Positions 16,964-25,645 of a stretch of 64,000 nucleotides of DNA are shown one piece after another. Both the position numbers and the translations under genes were made by a program. Source of the stretch: Nocardia sp. CC227C. GTDB lineage: Bacteria; Actinomycetota; Actinomycetes; Mycobacteriales; Mycobacteriaceae. The notes under the pieces were generated by a model. It saw only the letters and a program-made list of their open reading frames with translations. It made no database searches and was not told the origin of the DNA. The stretch is taken from the NCBI RefSeq assembly GCF_030767025.1, contig NZ_JASITE010000003.1, positions 434,001 through 498,000 of the forward strand, written 5' to 3'. Position 1 is the first letter of the stretch, and the number at the start of each line of letters is the position of its first letter.

Positions 16964-18460
16964 TCACACCCAGTCGTAGGTGCGTTCCACGGCTTTGTTC
17001 CATTCGGCCATGAGACGGTCGCGGTCGGTGTCGGTCATGGTGGACTTCCAGCGCTTGTCCTCCGACCAATTGGCGCGGATGTCCTCCGTGCTCGCCCAGT
17101 AGCCGACCGCCAGCCCGGCCGCGTAAGCGGCTCCGAGCGCGGTGGTTTCGGTGACCACGGGGCGCACCACCGGCGCGTCCACGATATCGGCCTGGAATTG
17201 CATGAGCAGGTCGTTGACCACCATGCCGCCGTCGACCTTGAGCGTCACCAGCTCCACCTCCAGCCGCTGGGCGGCCGCGTCGGCGCGCATGGCGTCGAGG
17301 ACCTCGCGGGTCTGGAAAGCCGTGGCCTCCAGGGCCGCTCGGGCGAAATGGCCCTTGTTGGCGAACCGGGTCAGCCCCACCGCCACGCCGCGGGCGTCGG
17401 GACGCCAGCGGGGTGCGAACAGGCCCGAGAAGGCGGGCACGATGTAGACGCCGCCGTTGTCGGGCACCGAGCGGGCCAGATCCTCCACGTCGTCGGCGGT
17501 CTCGATGAGGCCGAGGTTGTCGCGCAGCCACTGCACCAGGGAGCCGGTGACGGCGATGGAGCCCTCCAGCGCGTACACGGCCGGTTCCGCACCGAGCCGA
17601 TAGCACACGGTGGTGAGCAGCCCGTGCTCGCTGAACACCGGGGTGGTTCCGGTGTTCATCAGCATGAAATTGCCGGTGCCGTAGGTGTTCTTGGCCTCGC
17701 CGGGCGACAGGCACGCCTGTCCGAAGGTGGCGGCCTGCTGATCGCCGAGGATGCCCGCCACCGGCACGCCGCGCAGCGCGCCGGAGCTGATGTCCGCGTA
17801 CACCTCCGATGAACTGCGAATGGCGGGCAGCATGGCGACGGGCACGCCGAACTCCGCGCAGATATCCGGATCCCATTGCAGGGTGCGCAGATCCATGAGC
17901 ATGGTGCGCGAGGCATTGGTGACGTCGGTGATGTGCTCGCCGGTGAGATTCCACAGCACCCAGCTGTCGACGGTGCCGAAGCACAGTTCGCCGTTCTCGC
18001 CGCGTTCTCGCGCTCCGGGCACGTGGTCGAGGATCCAGCGCAGCTTGGGACCGGCGAAGTAGGTGGACAGCGGCAGGCCGGTGCGGTCGGTGTAGCGGTT
18101 CGGGCCGTCCGCGCCGCCCAGTTCGCCGACCAGCGCGGCGGTGCGGGTGTCCTGCCAGACGATGGCATTATGTATCGGCTTGCCGGTGGCGCGTTCCCAC
18201 ACCACGGTGGTCTCGCGTTGGTTGGTGACCCCGGCGGCGGCGATGTCGCTCGCGCTCAGGCCGGTCTTCTCCAGGACCTCCGCGATCACGGATTCGGTAT
18301 TGCGCCAGATGGTTTCGGCATCGTGCTCGACCCAACCCGGCTGCGGGAAGATCTGCTCGTGCTCCCGCTGTGCGACGCCGACGACCGCACCACGCTGGTC
18401 GAAGACGATGCACCGGCTCGAGGTCGTACCCTGATCGATGGCGGCCACATAGCGACGCAT
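16964..18460 (-). CDS. glpK: Glycerol kinase
   Basis: 498 aa, the standard length. FGGY family: ATP + glycerol to glycerol 3-phosphate. N-terminal phosphate loop [16 protein letters not shown]; glycerol-binding residues in [10 protein letters not shown] and [16 protein letters not shown]-type signatures at [15 protein letters not shown] and [13 protein letters not shown]. All core motifs are intact. It is divergent from glpD with a 194-base gap that holds both promoters, so the two probably respond together to glycerol or glycerol 3-phosphate. As I recall, glpK and glpD2 are not adjacent in M. tuberculosis, so this pairing differs from that genome. Confidence 0.96.
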   Translation of the reverse strand: MRRYVAAIDQGTTSSRCIVFDQRGAVVGVAQREHEQIFPQPGWVEHDAETIWRNTESVIAEVLEKTGLSASDIAAAGVTNQRETTVVWERATGKPIHNAIVWQDTRTAALVGELGGADGPNRYTDRTGLPLSTYFAGPKLRWILDHVPGARERGENGELCFGTVDSWVLWNLTGEHITDVTNASRTMLMDLRTLQWDPDICAEFGVPVAMLPAIRSSSEVYADISSGALRGVPVAGILGDQQAATFGQACLSPGEAKNTYGTGNFMLMNTGTTPVFSEHGLLTTVCYRLGAEPAVYALEGSIAVTGSLVQWLRDNLGLIETADDVEDLARSVPDNGGVYIVPAFSGLFAPRWRPDARGVAVGLTRFANKGHFARAALEATAFQTREVLDAMRADAAAQRLEVELVTLKVDGGMVVNDLLMQFQADIVDAPVVRPVVTETTALGAAYAAGLAVGYWASTEDIRANWSEDKRWKSTMTDTDRDRLMAEWNKAVERTYDWV

Positions 18461-18654
18461 TGGAGCAGGCTACCGTGCGAACGGGCCGATACGGGCGGAT
18501 GACACAGGCCCCGTCGTTCCTTCCTGTCGCGAACGACCGCGTTAGGCTGGTGGCTGGTTACCCCTGAGCAACCGCACCAGAGCCACGAGCGTCATCGATA
18601 CGAATGCCGCGTCGCCGGAGTCTCCGGCGTACCGGTCGGCCGGAGGAGTCGAGC

Positions 18655-20394
18655 ATGGCGAAGCACCCGCACTCTCAGTTCCTGGGCCCGGAGCAGCGTG
18701 CCGCTGCCTGGGAACGGCTCGGTAAGGAGCCGTTCGACGTGATCGTGATCGGCGGCGGGGTGGTGGGCGCGGGTATCGCGCTCGACGCCGCCACCCGCGG
18801 TCTGGAGGTGGCGCTGGTGGAGGCGCGCGATCTGGCCGCGGGCACCTCGAGCCGCTCCTCCAAGATGTTCCACGGCGGCCTGCGCTACCTGGAGATGTTC
18901 GAGTTCGGGCTGGTGCGGGAGGCCCTGCGGGAACGGGAGCTGGCGCTGTCCAAGCTCGCGCCACACCTGGTGAAGCCGCTGAAATTCCTCTACCCGCTGA
19001 CCCATTTCGGCTGGGAGCGGCCCTACGTGTCGGCGGGCCTGCTGCTGTACGACACCATGGGTGGCGCGAAATCCGTGCCGGGACAGCATCATCTGACCCG
19101 CCACGGCGCGCTGCGGCTGGCTCCCGGGCTCAAGCGCAGCGCGCTGACCGGCGGCGTCACCTACTACGACACGCTGGTCGACGACGCCCGGCACACCATG
19201 ACGGTGGCCCGCACCGCAGCGCACTACGGGGCAACCATCCGCACCTCCACCCAGGTGGTCGGCTTCCTGCGCGAGGCCGACCGGGTGGTCGGGGTGAAGG
19301 TGCGCGACAGCGAGGACGGCCGCACCACCGAGGCCCGCGCCAGTGTGGTCATCAATGCAACGGGGGTGTGGACCGACGAGATCCAGGCACTGTCGCATGT
19401 GCGCGGGCGATTCCATGTGCGAGCCTCCAAGGGCGTGCACATCGTGGTGCCTCGCGACCGCATTGCCAGCGACGCCGCCCTGATCCTGCGCACCCCCACC
19501 TCGGTGCTGTTCGTGATTCCGTGGGGCAGCAACCACTGGGTCGTCGGCACCACCGACACGGACTGGAATCTCGATCTCGCGCATCCGGCCGCCACCAAGG
19601 CCGATATCGACTACCTGCTCGACCGCATCAACGAGGTGCTGGTCACGCCGCTCACCCACGCCGACATCACCGGCGTGTACGCGGGCCTGCGCCCGCTGCT
19701 GGCGGGGGAGAGCGACGAGACCTCGAAGCTCTCGCGCGAACACGCCGTGGCCCGGATCGCACCCGGCCTGGTGGCCATCGCGGGCGGCAAGTACACCACC
19801 TACCGGGTGATGGCCTACGACGCCGTGGACGCCGCGCTGGTGGACATTCCGCGCCGGGTGTCGCCGTCGGTGACCGAGAAGGTGCCGCTGCTCGGCGCGG
19901 ACGGCTACCACGCCCTGCTCAACCAGGTCCCGCACCTCGCGGAGAAGTACGGCGTGCACCCCTACCGCATCGAGCACCTGCTCAACCGCTACGGCTCCCT
20001 CATCGACGAAGTGCTGGGCCTGGCGGACGGCAAACCCGATCTGCTGCAACCGATCACCGCCGCCCCCGCTTACCTCCAGGTGGAGGCCGTGTACGCGGCG
20101 GCAGCCGAGGGCGCGCTGCACCTGGACGACATCCTGGCCCGCCGCACCCGCATCTCCATCGAATACGCCGACCGCGGCGTCGACTGCGCCGATCAAGTGG
20201 CGCGCCTGGTCGCCCCCGTCCTCGGCTGGGAAGAGGCCGATATCGCCCGCGAGGTGAGCACCTACCAGGCCCGCGTGCGCGCGGAGATCGAATCCCAGAC
20301 TCAGCCCGACGACACGTCAGCCGACGCGCTGCGCCTGGAAGCGCCGGAGGCGCGCCGGGAGGTGCTGGATCCGGTCCCGCTCAGCGCCGACTGA
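18655..20394 (+). CDS. glpD: Glycerol-3-phosphate dehydrogenase (FAD-dependent)
   Basis: 579 aa. Membrane-associated flavoenzyme that oxidises glycerol 3-phosphate to dihydroxyacetone phosphate and passes electrons to quinone. FAD dinucleotide fold VIVIGGGVVGAGIALDAATR at about 24-44; GTSSRSSKMFHGGLRYLE is the GlpD signature; the middle FAD/substrate domain includes VVINATGVWTDEI, and the C-terminal GlpD cap domain starts about 400. RBS GGAGG 8-12 nt before the ATG at 18655; a longer frame to 18604 lacks similarity. Homologue of Rv3302c. Next to glpK, completing the route from glycerol to glycolysis. Confidence 0.95.
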   Translation: MAKHPHSQFLGPEQRAAAWERLGKEPFDVIVIGGGVVGAGIALDAATRGLEVALVEARDLAAGTSSRSSKMFHGGLRYLEMFEFGLVREALRERELALSKLAPHLVKPLKFLYPLTHFGWERPYVSAGLLLYDTMGGAKSVPGQHHLTRHGALRLAPGLKRSALTGGVTYYDTLVDDARHTMTVARTAAHYGATIRTSTQVVGFLREADRVVGVKVRDSEDGRTTEARASVVINATGVWTDEIQALSHVRGRFHVRASKGVHIVVPRDRIASDAALILRTPTSVLFVIPWGSNHWVVGTTDTDWNLDLAHPAATKADIDYLLDRINEVLVTPLTHADITGVYAGLRPLLAGESDETSKLSREHAVARIAPGLVAIAGGKYTTYRVMAYDAVDAALVDIPRRVSPSVTEKVPLLGADGYHALLNQVPHLAEKYGVHPYRIEHLLNRYGSLIDEVLGLADGKPDLLQPITAAPAYLQVEAVYAAAAEGALHLDDILARRTRISIEYADRGVDCADQVARLVAPVLGWEEADIAREVSTYQARVRAEIESQTQPDDTSADALRLEAPEARREVLDPVPLSAD

Positions 20395-20463
20395 TCGGCG
20401 GCGCGAATACGCGGCGAGCACCCTACCTGCGGTGGGGCGCTCGTTCGGTTCAGTCGGGTGAGA

Positions 20464-20673
20464 TCAGCCGGGGCGGTGGAATTCTCCATTGCCAACACCG
20501 GCGGTGAAGGCGGTCCACTCGCTCGAAGTGAATACCAGCGTCGGTCCGTTCGGATTCTTCGAATCACGGACGCCGACCATGCCACCGTCGAGGTGTGCGA
20601 CTTCTACGCATTCGCCACCGTGCTGGCTGTGGCTGCTCTTGAACCAGTGCACATCGGAGAGGTCATGGCGCAC
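20464..20673 (-). CDS. DUF397 domain protein
   Basis: 69 aa, an almost complete DUF397 domain: WFKSSHSQHGGECVEVA, then VGVRDSKNPNGPTLVF and SSEWTAFTAGV. These small proteins partner XRE-type regulators in actinobacteria, and some pairs influence development or act like toxin-antitoxin modules (established for a few Streptomyces cases). The GTG start overlaps the end of the XRE gene by 11 nt, with AAGGGAG upstream, so the two are coupled. Confidence 0.9.
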   Translation of the reverse strand: MRHDLSDVHWFKSSHSQHGGECVEVAHLDGGMVGVRDSKNPNGPTLVFTSSEWTAFTAGVGNGEFHRPG

Positions 20674-21559
20674 TTCCGTACTCCCTTGCTAACTGCCTGA
20701 GCAACTGTCGGCTGCCCGAAGTGTCGAGCGCCGCGTCCCTGATTCCATCGTATGACCGCAAGAAGCTCGCCACGTCGTCGGAATCCTCAATGTACAAGTT
20801 GCCCACGATCCCTTCCAGGAACACGACAGATGGCTCGACAGGCTCACCGGGCGCGGCCTGCCCGTAGTGCAGCACGACGAACGGCGGCATAGAAACACCG
20901 TTCGGAAAGCCAGCGGCGAACGGGAGTATCCGAACCTCGACGTTGTCCTCGGTGGACTGATCGGCCAAGTGCCGCAACTGCGCGGCCATGATTCGTCGAC
21001 TGCCCGCGATCCGGCGCAACGCGGCCTCACCGACCACGACGTCCAATGTCACGGGCCGAGTCTTGCGAGTGACGATTCTCTGGCGCTGCATCTTCAACTG
21101 CACCCGCCGCTCCCGCTCATCCTCGGTGTCGTGCGAGCGGCTCGCTGCCAGCGCCCGGTCGTAGTCGGCGATCTGAAGCAGCCCCGGCACCAGCTCCGGC
21201 TGGTACGTAACGATTTTCGCCGCTGCGGCTTCGAGCCCCACATACACGTCGAAGTCCTTGGGAATCAGATCCCCGTACTGATGCCACCAGTTCTTGACAT
21301 TCGCCTGCCTCGCCAGCCCCACCAGCGCCGCGGTCAAATCCTCCGGCACCCCGTACAAATCGCACGCGGCCTGGATATCCCGCGACTTGATCCGCGAATT
21401 CTCCCCCTTCTCCAACCTTCCGAGACTGGTCGCCCCGATCTCCAGCAGTTGCGCCGCCTTCGCCTGCGTGTATCCGGCCCGACTGCGCCATTCCAGCAGA
21501 TACCGGCCGAGTTGCCGCCGCGGCAGCGTCGACCCCGCCTCACCGTTCACCTGGGTCAT
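20663..21559 (-). CDS. XRE-family regulator with DUF5753 domain
   Basis: 298 aa. The HTH covers about residues 15-70 (RRQLGRYLLEWRSRAGYTQ, then EIGATSLGRLEKGEN). The DUF5753 region follows from about 100, with the typical YQPELVPGLLQIADYDRA and a strand-rich end around VVGEAALRR and VRILPFAAG. DUF5753 is thought to be a ligand- or partner-sensing part; the partner is the DUF397 protein encoded just downstream. The ATG at 21559 follows GGAGG by 6 nt; the longer frame upstream is not conserved. First genes of the accessory block after glpD. Confidence 0.9.
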   Translation of the reverse strand: MTQVNGEAGSTLPRRQLGRYLLEWRSRAGYTQAKAAQLLEIGATSLGRLEKGENSRIKSRDIQAACDLYGVPEDLTAALVGLARQANVKNWWHQYGDLIPKDFDVYVGLEAAAAKIVTYQPELVPGLLQIADYDRALAASRSHDTEDERERRVQLKMQRQRIVTRKTRPVTLDVVVGEAALRRIAGSRRIMAAQLRHLADQSTEDNVEVRILPFAAGFPNGVSMPPFVVLHYGQAAPGEPVEPSVVFLEGIVGNLYIEDSDDVASFLRSYDGIRDAALDTSGSRQLLRQLAREYGSAP

Positions 21560-21746
21560 CGCATCCTCCGATTCGGGGAGGTCGAGTTCACCGTTCCGAA
21601 GAAATGCTCCCACCTGCACCGGTGCCCGTTCAGGGCTTTCGGGCCGGTTCTCGCGGTGCCCCCGATTCGCACCGCGTGTCGCCGCCGCGAGGTGTGTCAT
21701 CGAACCACTCCCAGCCCCCCTCACCCCAACAGAACGGACCCTCACC

Positions 21747-22076
21747 ATGCGCTTCCGCCCCACCGCGATCGGCTACCTCCGCTCCGACATCAGCGGCTCC
21801 CGCCAAGCCTGGGACGAATCCCGGATCCGCACCACCGCCGCCCTCCACGGCTTCGACTTCGCCAAACTGATCGTCATAGACGGCCGCACCCCCAAACCCC
21901 TGCTCGCGGGCCTGAAATCCACCATCACCCGCCTCGCCGCCGAGGCTGTATTCGTCCCGAACACACAACATTTCGACACCGGCACCGTCCCCACCGACCT
22001 CCTGGCCGTCGCAGCAGTGATCACCATCGACCCGCCCACCACCTACCCACGGACCGCCACCGATGCACAGCGATAA
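21747..22076 (+). CDS. Small resolvase-N-terminus-like protein
   Basis: 109 aa. It starts MRFRPTAIGYLRSDISGSRQ, followed by AWDESRIRTTAALHGFDFAK. This resembles the first strand/helix of serine recombinases (AIGYLR...D...Q...), but the catalytic serine position and the DNA-binding C-terminus of a recombinase are absent, so it is unlikely to recombine DNA. Such short proteins often lie next to XRE/DUF397 pairs in Nocardia and Streptomyces (general recollection). Its stop overlaps the next small gene by 14 nt. Function unknown. Confidence 0.55.
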   Translation: MRFRPTAIGYLRSDISGSRQAWDESRIRTTAALHGFDFAKLIVIDGRTPKPLLAGLKSTITRLAAEAVFVPNTQHFDTGTVPTDLLAVAAVITIDPPTTYPRTATDAQR

Positions 22077-22311
22077 GGCCCCCACGTCGACCCGAACTGA
22101 GCCGCCGATCGGTTGGATCCAACTCCATGACGGCACATGGGCTCTCCTATGGCCCGACGGCCACATCACGCCTGCGGCCCCCGAGTTGATCCAGTCGCCC
22201 CGCACCCTGACGGCGGACGACTCGGAATGCCGACTATGTAGCCGAGAGAGGAAGATCAGGATCCCGACTATGGTCAGTCCTATGCTCAGGAGGGCACGCG
22301 ATCAACACTGA
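22063..22311 (+). CDS. Hypothetical small protein
   Basis: 82 aa. A conserved-looking core PPIGWIQLHDGTWALLWPDG is followed by a less regular tail with a CRLC pair. It overlaps the resolvase-like gene by 14 nt, so coupled translation is likely if real. No family recognised. The 129 bases after it hold nothing I can name. Confidence 0.4.
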   Translation: MHSDKAPTSTRTEPPIGWIQLHDGTWALLWPDGHITPAAPELIQSPRTLTADDSECRLCSRERKIRIPTMVSPMLRRARDQH

Positions 22312-22440
22312 TGAATGTCGAGCACCAGAGGAGTCCCAGGACGGCCCGATGCGCTGATGGTCGAACCACCTCCGTTCTCCCGGCTGCGACCTCCACCCCG
22401 ACGACATCCCCGTTGGCGATCCTCGAACCGGTGACAGACG

Positions 22441-23259
22441 TCAGCACAACTGTTCGCGTTCTTCCTTGATGGCTCTAATGACCGCCGCGACTCGCGCGTT
22501 CAGCAGCGACACGAATCGATTCGTATCCGCACCGACAGCGATTGCGGGACGATCGGCAATGACGTACCGGCCGTCGTCCTCGAGATCCCGCCAGCCGACC
22601 GTATACCGTGCGATGCCGCGCGGACCGAACACGGAACTACCCTGCGTGATCTGAATCTCGCCGGAGATGGACGCCGGAGCGCGTAGGAACCGCGCCGACA
22701 CTGCGGACACTCGGTCATCGTTCACCGCCACCACCGACTGGGTGTCTGTGTACTCCACGCGGTCGGCATAGGAGGCGTCCCGATGCAGGATTGTGTGGGC
22801 ATCGCTGGAGGTGAGTTCAACCTCACCTCTGCCACCTGCGGCAGCGGGCGGGATCGCCGCGACTATCGCATCGGGCAACCGGATCGGATCACACTCGGTG
22901 ACGAGGTAGCCGCCCCGGTGAAAGTACGAGTCGCCCGGAAGCTGACTGATGAGGTAGCCGCGCTCACCCTTCCTGGCGGCGAGCACGCGAATCAGCGACT
23001 CGGCGCGCATCGGATTGCTCTCGTTGCCTCCGTAAACCGACAGCGTGAGGTCCGGGTGGGCGATCGTTTCGATAATGCCATCGACCTCGCGGGTCATCTT
23101 CTCTCGCAGGCTCTTCGTGGTCGCTTGTGTGAGCGCACGCTGTTCCTCCGGGGACGTGGCAGGGGAGACGTACAAGAACGGTGCGGGCAACCGGTCGCCG
23201 GTCGCGTCCTGCCACAACATGGCGAACTCGGCCTCGGTGAAAGACCAGGTGCGTGTCAC
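22441..23259 (-). CDS. EspG-family type VII secretion chaperone
   Basis: 272 aa, typical EspG length. It begins TRTWSFTEAEFAMLWQDATG; the W...F...EF...LW start and the strand-rich body are the EspG pattern. A central segment reads LSVYGGNESNPMRAES and a later one PRGIARYTVGWRDLEDDGRY. EspG proteins are cytosolic chaperones that hold specific PE-PPE-type ESX substrates in a soluble state (established in mycobacteria). It is the last gene of a three-part cassette: substrate-like protein, membrane protein, EspG. Its ATG overlaps the preceding stop (ATGA), so they are coupled. GC content is visibly lower here than in the flanking core. Confidence 0.8.
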   Translation of the reverse strand: MTRTWSFTEAEFAMLWQDATGDRLPAPFLYVSPATSPEEQRALTQATTKSLREKMTREVDGIIETIAHPDLTLSVYGGNESNPMRAESLIRVLAARKGERGYLISQLPGDSYFHRGGYLVTECDPIRLPDAIVAAIPPAAAGGRGEVELTSSDAHTILHRDASYADRVEYTDTQSVVAVNDDRVSAVSARFLRAPASISGEIQITQGSSVFGPRGIARYTVGWRDLEDDGRYVIADRPAIAVGADTNRFVSLLNARVAAVIRAIKEEREQLC

Positions 23260-24161
23260 GAACGGGTGCCTTGGTGGCGACTGTCGGAATCGACTACGTC
23301 ACCGCGTCGTACGCGATTGATCGCAGCCCTGGAGCCGAGTTCCTCCCGGAGTTCTGGATGCTTCCAGTAGTAATGGATCGTGTGGTAGAGAAGTGCGGAA
23401 TCCATGTCGAACTCGAGAGAAAATATTTCAATGAGCCAGGTACGGTTCTTTTTCCGTGCCCACACGGAGTTCCTGGCTACCTCAACGGCTCCGATCCGTG
23501 AAGCTAGCTTTATTGTCGCAAAGCGAGGCTTTGCTGCTGCTTGCACGTCCACGATGTCTTCCCAGGCGACGGATTGGTGTATGAGTCCGTCGCTGAGATG
23601 CACCCGGCTAGGTGTCAGCCATAGGCCTTTCTCTCTTTGCGCCGCAGACAGAAGCCGTGCTAGTAGCCACACTCCTATGGCAATAGCCACGATTAAGAGT
23701 GGAGCGACAATGGGGCTGCGCAACCGATAATTTACCTCTGCGGAGTCGGGAAAAGTCAGCGCATACAGCATGAGTACGCCAGCAAAGGTTACTGCGATAA
23801 TGAACAGGCCCGCGAAAACGGAGAACCACTTCCACCTCGGAATGGACAGTGCGCCTTCGTTATCAATGCAATGTCCAGGGGATAGTGTGGGCGGTGTGCT
23901 CCGCCTGGTTCGGTAGACTCGTATTGCGATCGGCGTGGCAAATGGAAAGAAGAGGATGGCTCCTGCCCCGATCAGTGCATGTCCTGGCTGGTCCTGGCTC
24001 GCGCCGGAAATTATCATCCAGACTCCAACGGGCACCCCCAGGAATAGAAAGGGAAGCGCGCCGAACAGTAACACTCTCCTGCGATTGTCAGGTCCGAAAC
24101 CTTCTGGCCATGGTGCAACAACAGTTCGAGCAATCGACTTACTGTTGGGTACGCTGTTCAT
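23256..24161 (-). CDS. Four-helix membrane protein with PH-like tail, ESX cassette
   Basis: 301 aa. Two membrane segments at about 30-50 and 60-80 (VLLFGALPFLFLGVPVGVWM; ALIGAGAILFFPFATPIAI) and two more at about 113-135 and 150-168. The C-terminal 130 residues are strand-rich (LWLTPSRVHLSDGLIHQSVAW, then GAVEVARNSV) like the PH-type domains of actinobacterial membrane proteins. The ATG lies just upstream of the substrate gene's stop, and its own stop overlaps EspG, so all genes are packed as one unit. A role in presenting or protecting against the substrate is possible (inference). Function unknown; unusually AT-rich coding for this window. Confidence 0.65.
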   Translation of the reverse strand: MNSVPNSKSIARTVVAPWPEGFGPDNRRRVLLFGALPFLFLGVPVGVWMIISGASQDQPGHALIGAGAILFFPFATPIAIRVYRTRRSTPPTLSPGHCIDNEGALSIPRWKWFSVFAGLFIIAVTFAGVLMLYALTFPDSAEVNYRLRSPIVAPLLIVAIAIGVWLLARLLSAAQREKGLWLTPSRVHLSDGLIHQSVAWEDIVDVQAAAKPRFATIKLASRIGAVEVARNSVWARKKNRTWLIEIFSLEFDMDSALLYHTIHYYWKHPELREELGSRAAINRVRRGDVVDSDSRHQGTRS

Positions 24162-25645
24162 TCAGTCACCGCTTTCGCTGCGTTCTCGCCCAATGTGCCT
24201 CCGAGGGCCCCGAATGCTACGCCGCCGAGCACAGCGCCGACGATCATACCTGGTGGTCCCGCTATACTTCCTAGAAATGCACCGGTAGCCATTCCTCCGC
24301 CAATGCCTCCAATCGAAGTTCCCACGCCGTTACCGATTGCCTCCCAGCCGGTCTTACGTCCTTCGTTGTAGTCATCCCAGGAGTTGTAGGTGGCGAATCC
24401 GACTGTCGCCAGCGGTCCGCCGACCTTGCCGACCGCCCCGAGCCATTTGCCTTGGCTCGCAAGCTTGGTGGCGTCGTCGCCGATTTGCAAGGCGACCGAT
24501 GCTTGTTTGCCTGGCATCCCCGTGCCGTTGGCGAGGTCTTGGAGGGCTCCCTGCCCGAGAAGCTGAGAGGTTCGCGCCATCGTCGCGGCCTGTTCGGCCA
24601 TGGTCTTTCCGCCCACTTCCATTCCCGCCGCGATACCGCTGGCCGCCATGCCGCCGACCGTGGTGTTCGGGTGGCTTTCGAAGCCGAGGAAGGCCATCGT
24701 CGCGTCCAACGCGCTGACCTGTGGCTGATCGGGCTGAGGAGCGTTGGTTGTCCAGATGGTTCCATCGCTGAACTGGGTGAACGTGCTCCCGTCGGGCAGG
24801 CGTGTGGTGGTGCCAGAGGAACCGTCTCCGAACTGGGTGAAGACGGCACCGTCGGATTGGACGGTGGCTTGCCTGCCGCTGCTGTCGATGGTGGACAGCA
24901 GCCGAGGTTCGCCGTTCTCGTCGATCCGGAAGGTATCGGTGGCGGAGAAGCCATTGGGGTGGGTGACCGTTGCGATCGCGCTTTGCGTACTGGGATCGAT
25001 GGTTTCGGTGAGTATCCCGCCGCCGGGTCGCGGGCTGATGACGGATTCCGTTCCAGGTGAGCCGTCGGGTTTGGTGGTGGTGGTCTTGTAGCGACCATCA
25101 CCGATAGGTGTGGTGACGGTGGTCGTGACAGTACCGTCGGCATTGGTGGTGACGGTGTCGATGATTCCGCTGCCGTCATTGCGCGGTGTGGATACTGAGG
25201 TGACGGCCGGCCCGCCATCGGTCTGGGAGACGGCGGTGACGCTGCCATCCGGAGCTTTGGTCGACGTCGTCGTGGTCGTCGTACCGTCCGGATTGGGTGT
25301 GTATATGGTATGGCTGCCATCGGGATTGACGACTTCCACCGGAATGCCCCTGCGGAGCTGATTGGCCATGGCAATGGGATCGACGGTGGTCTGCCCGGGG
25401 CTCTGATCGCCAATCAGCAGTTCGGTCAGCGACGTGGGCAAACCTCCACCAACTGGCACGGTGACGACACTGCGAGCGGGAGCGAGTTCAGGGACTGCGC
25501 TGGCGGTCAGTTTCGCTCCCTCGACATACCAGTTGTCCCAGGCTGTTTGGATCTGGCGAAGCTCCGCATCGAGGGTTCGGGCAGACCGAGAACCGAGATA
25601 GTACTCGTACTTCTCCAACGGGAGGAAGGTTTGCAGACGCAGCAT
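24158..25645 (-). CDS. C-terminal part of a frameshifted ESX substrate-like protein
   Basis: Open frame of 495 codons that continues the frame at 25488-26543 after a +1 shift at a run of five G (25649-25653, minus strand). Removing one G gives one 794-residue protein reading through NLAFTQGWMLRLQTFLPLE. This part holds about 230 residues of PDGT/DGS-type repeats (TNADGTVTTTVTTP, RLPDGSTFTQFSDG), predicted as beta-hairpins, then a Gly/Ala-rich helical tail (from about residue 330 here) with a glycine-zipper end IGGIGGGMATGAFLGSIAG. Glycine zippers often insert into membranes. If expressed alone it would start at the ATG at 25645, without a clear ribosome-binding site. Toxin-like or surface function is inference. 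Confidence 0.7.
   Translation of the reverse strand: MLRLQTFLPLEKYEYYLGSRSARTLDAELRQIQTAWDNWYVEGAKLTASAVPELAPARSVVTVPVGGGLPTSLTELLIGDQSPGQTTVDPIAMANQLRRGIPVEVVNPDGSHTIYTPNPDGTTTTTTSTKAPDGSVTAVSQTDGGPAVTSVSTPRNDGSGIIDTVTTNADGTVTTTVTTPIGDGRYKTTTTKPDGSPGTESVISPRPGGGILTETIDPSTQSAIATVTHPNGFSATDTFRIDENGEPRLLSTIDSSGRQATVQSDGAVFTQFGDGSSGTTTRLPDGSTFTQFSDGTIWTTNAPQPDQPQVSALDATMAFLGFESHPNTTVGGMAASGIAAGMEVGGKTMAEQAATMARTSQLLGQGALQDLANGTGMPGKQASVALQIGDDATKLASQGKWLGAVGKVGGPLATVGFATYNSWDDYNEGRKTGWEAIGNGVGTSIGGIGGGMATGAFLGSIAGPPGMIVGAVLGGVAFGALGGTLGENAAKAVTE

Noticed and set aside
18592..20196. 534-codon minus-strand open frame
   Set aside because: Antisense to glpD, His/Gly-rich, no recognisable domain.
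21747..22076. Active serine recombinase
   Set aside because: Only the first strand/helix resembles a resolvase; the catalytic Ser motif and DNA-binding domain are absent.
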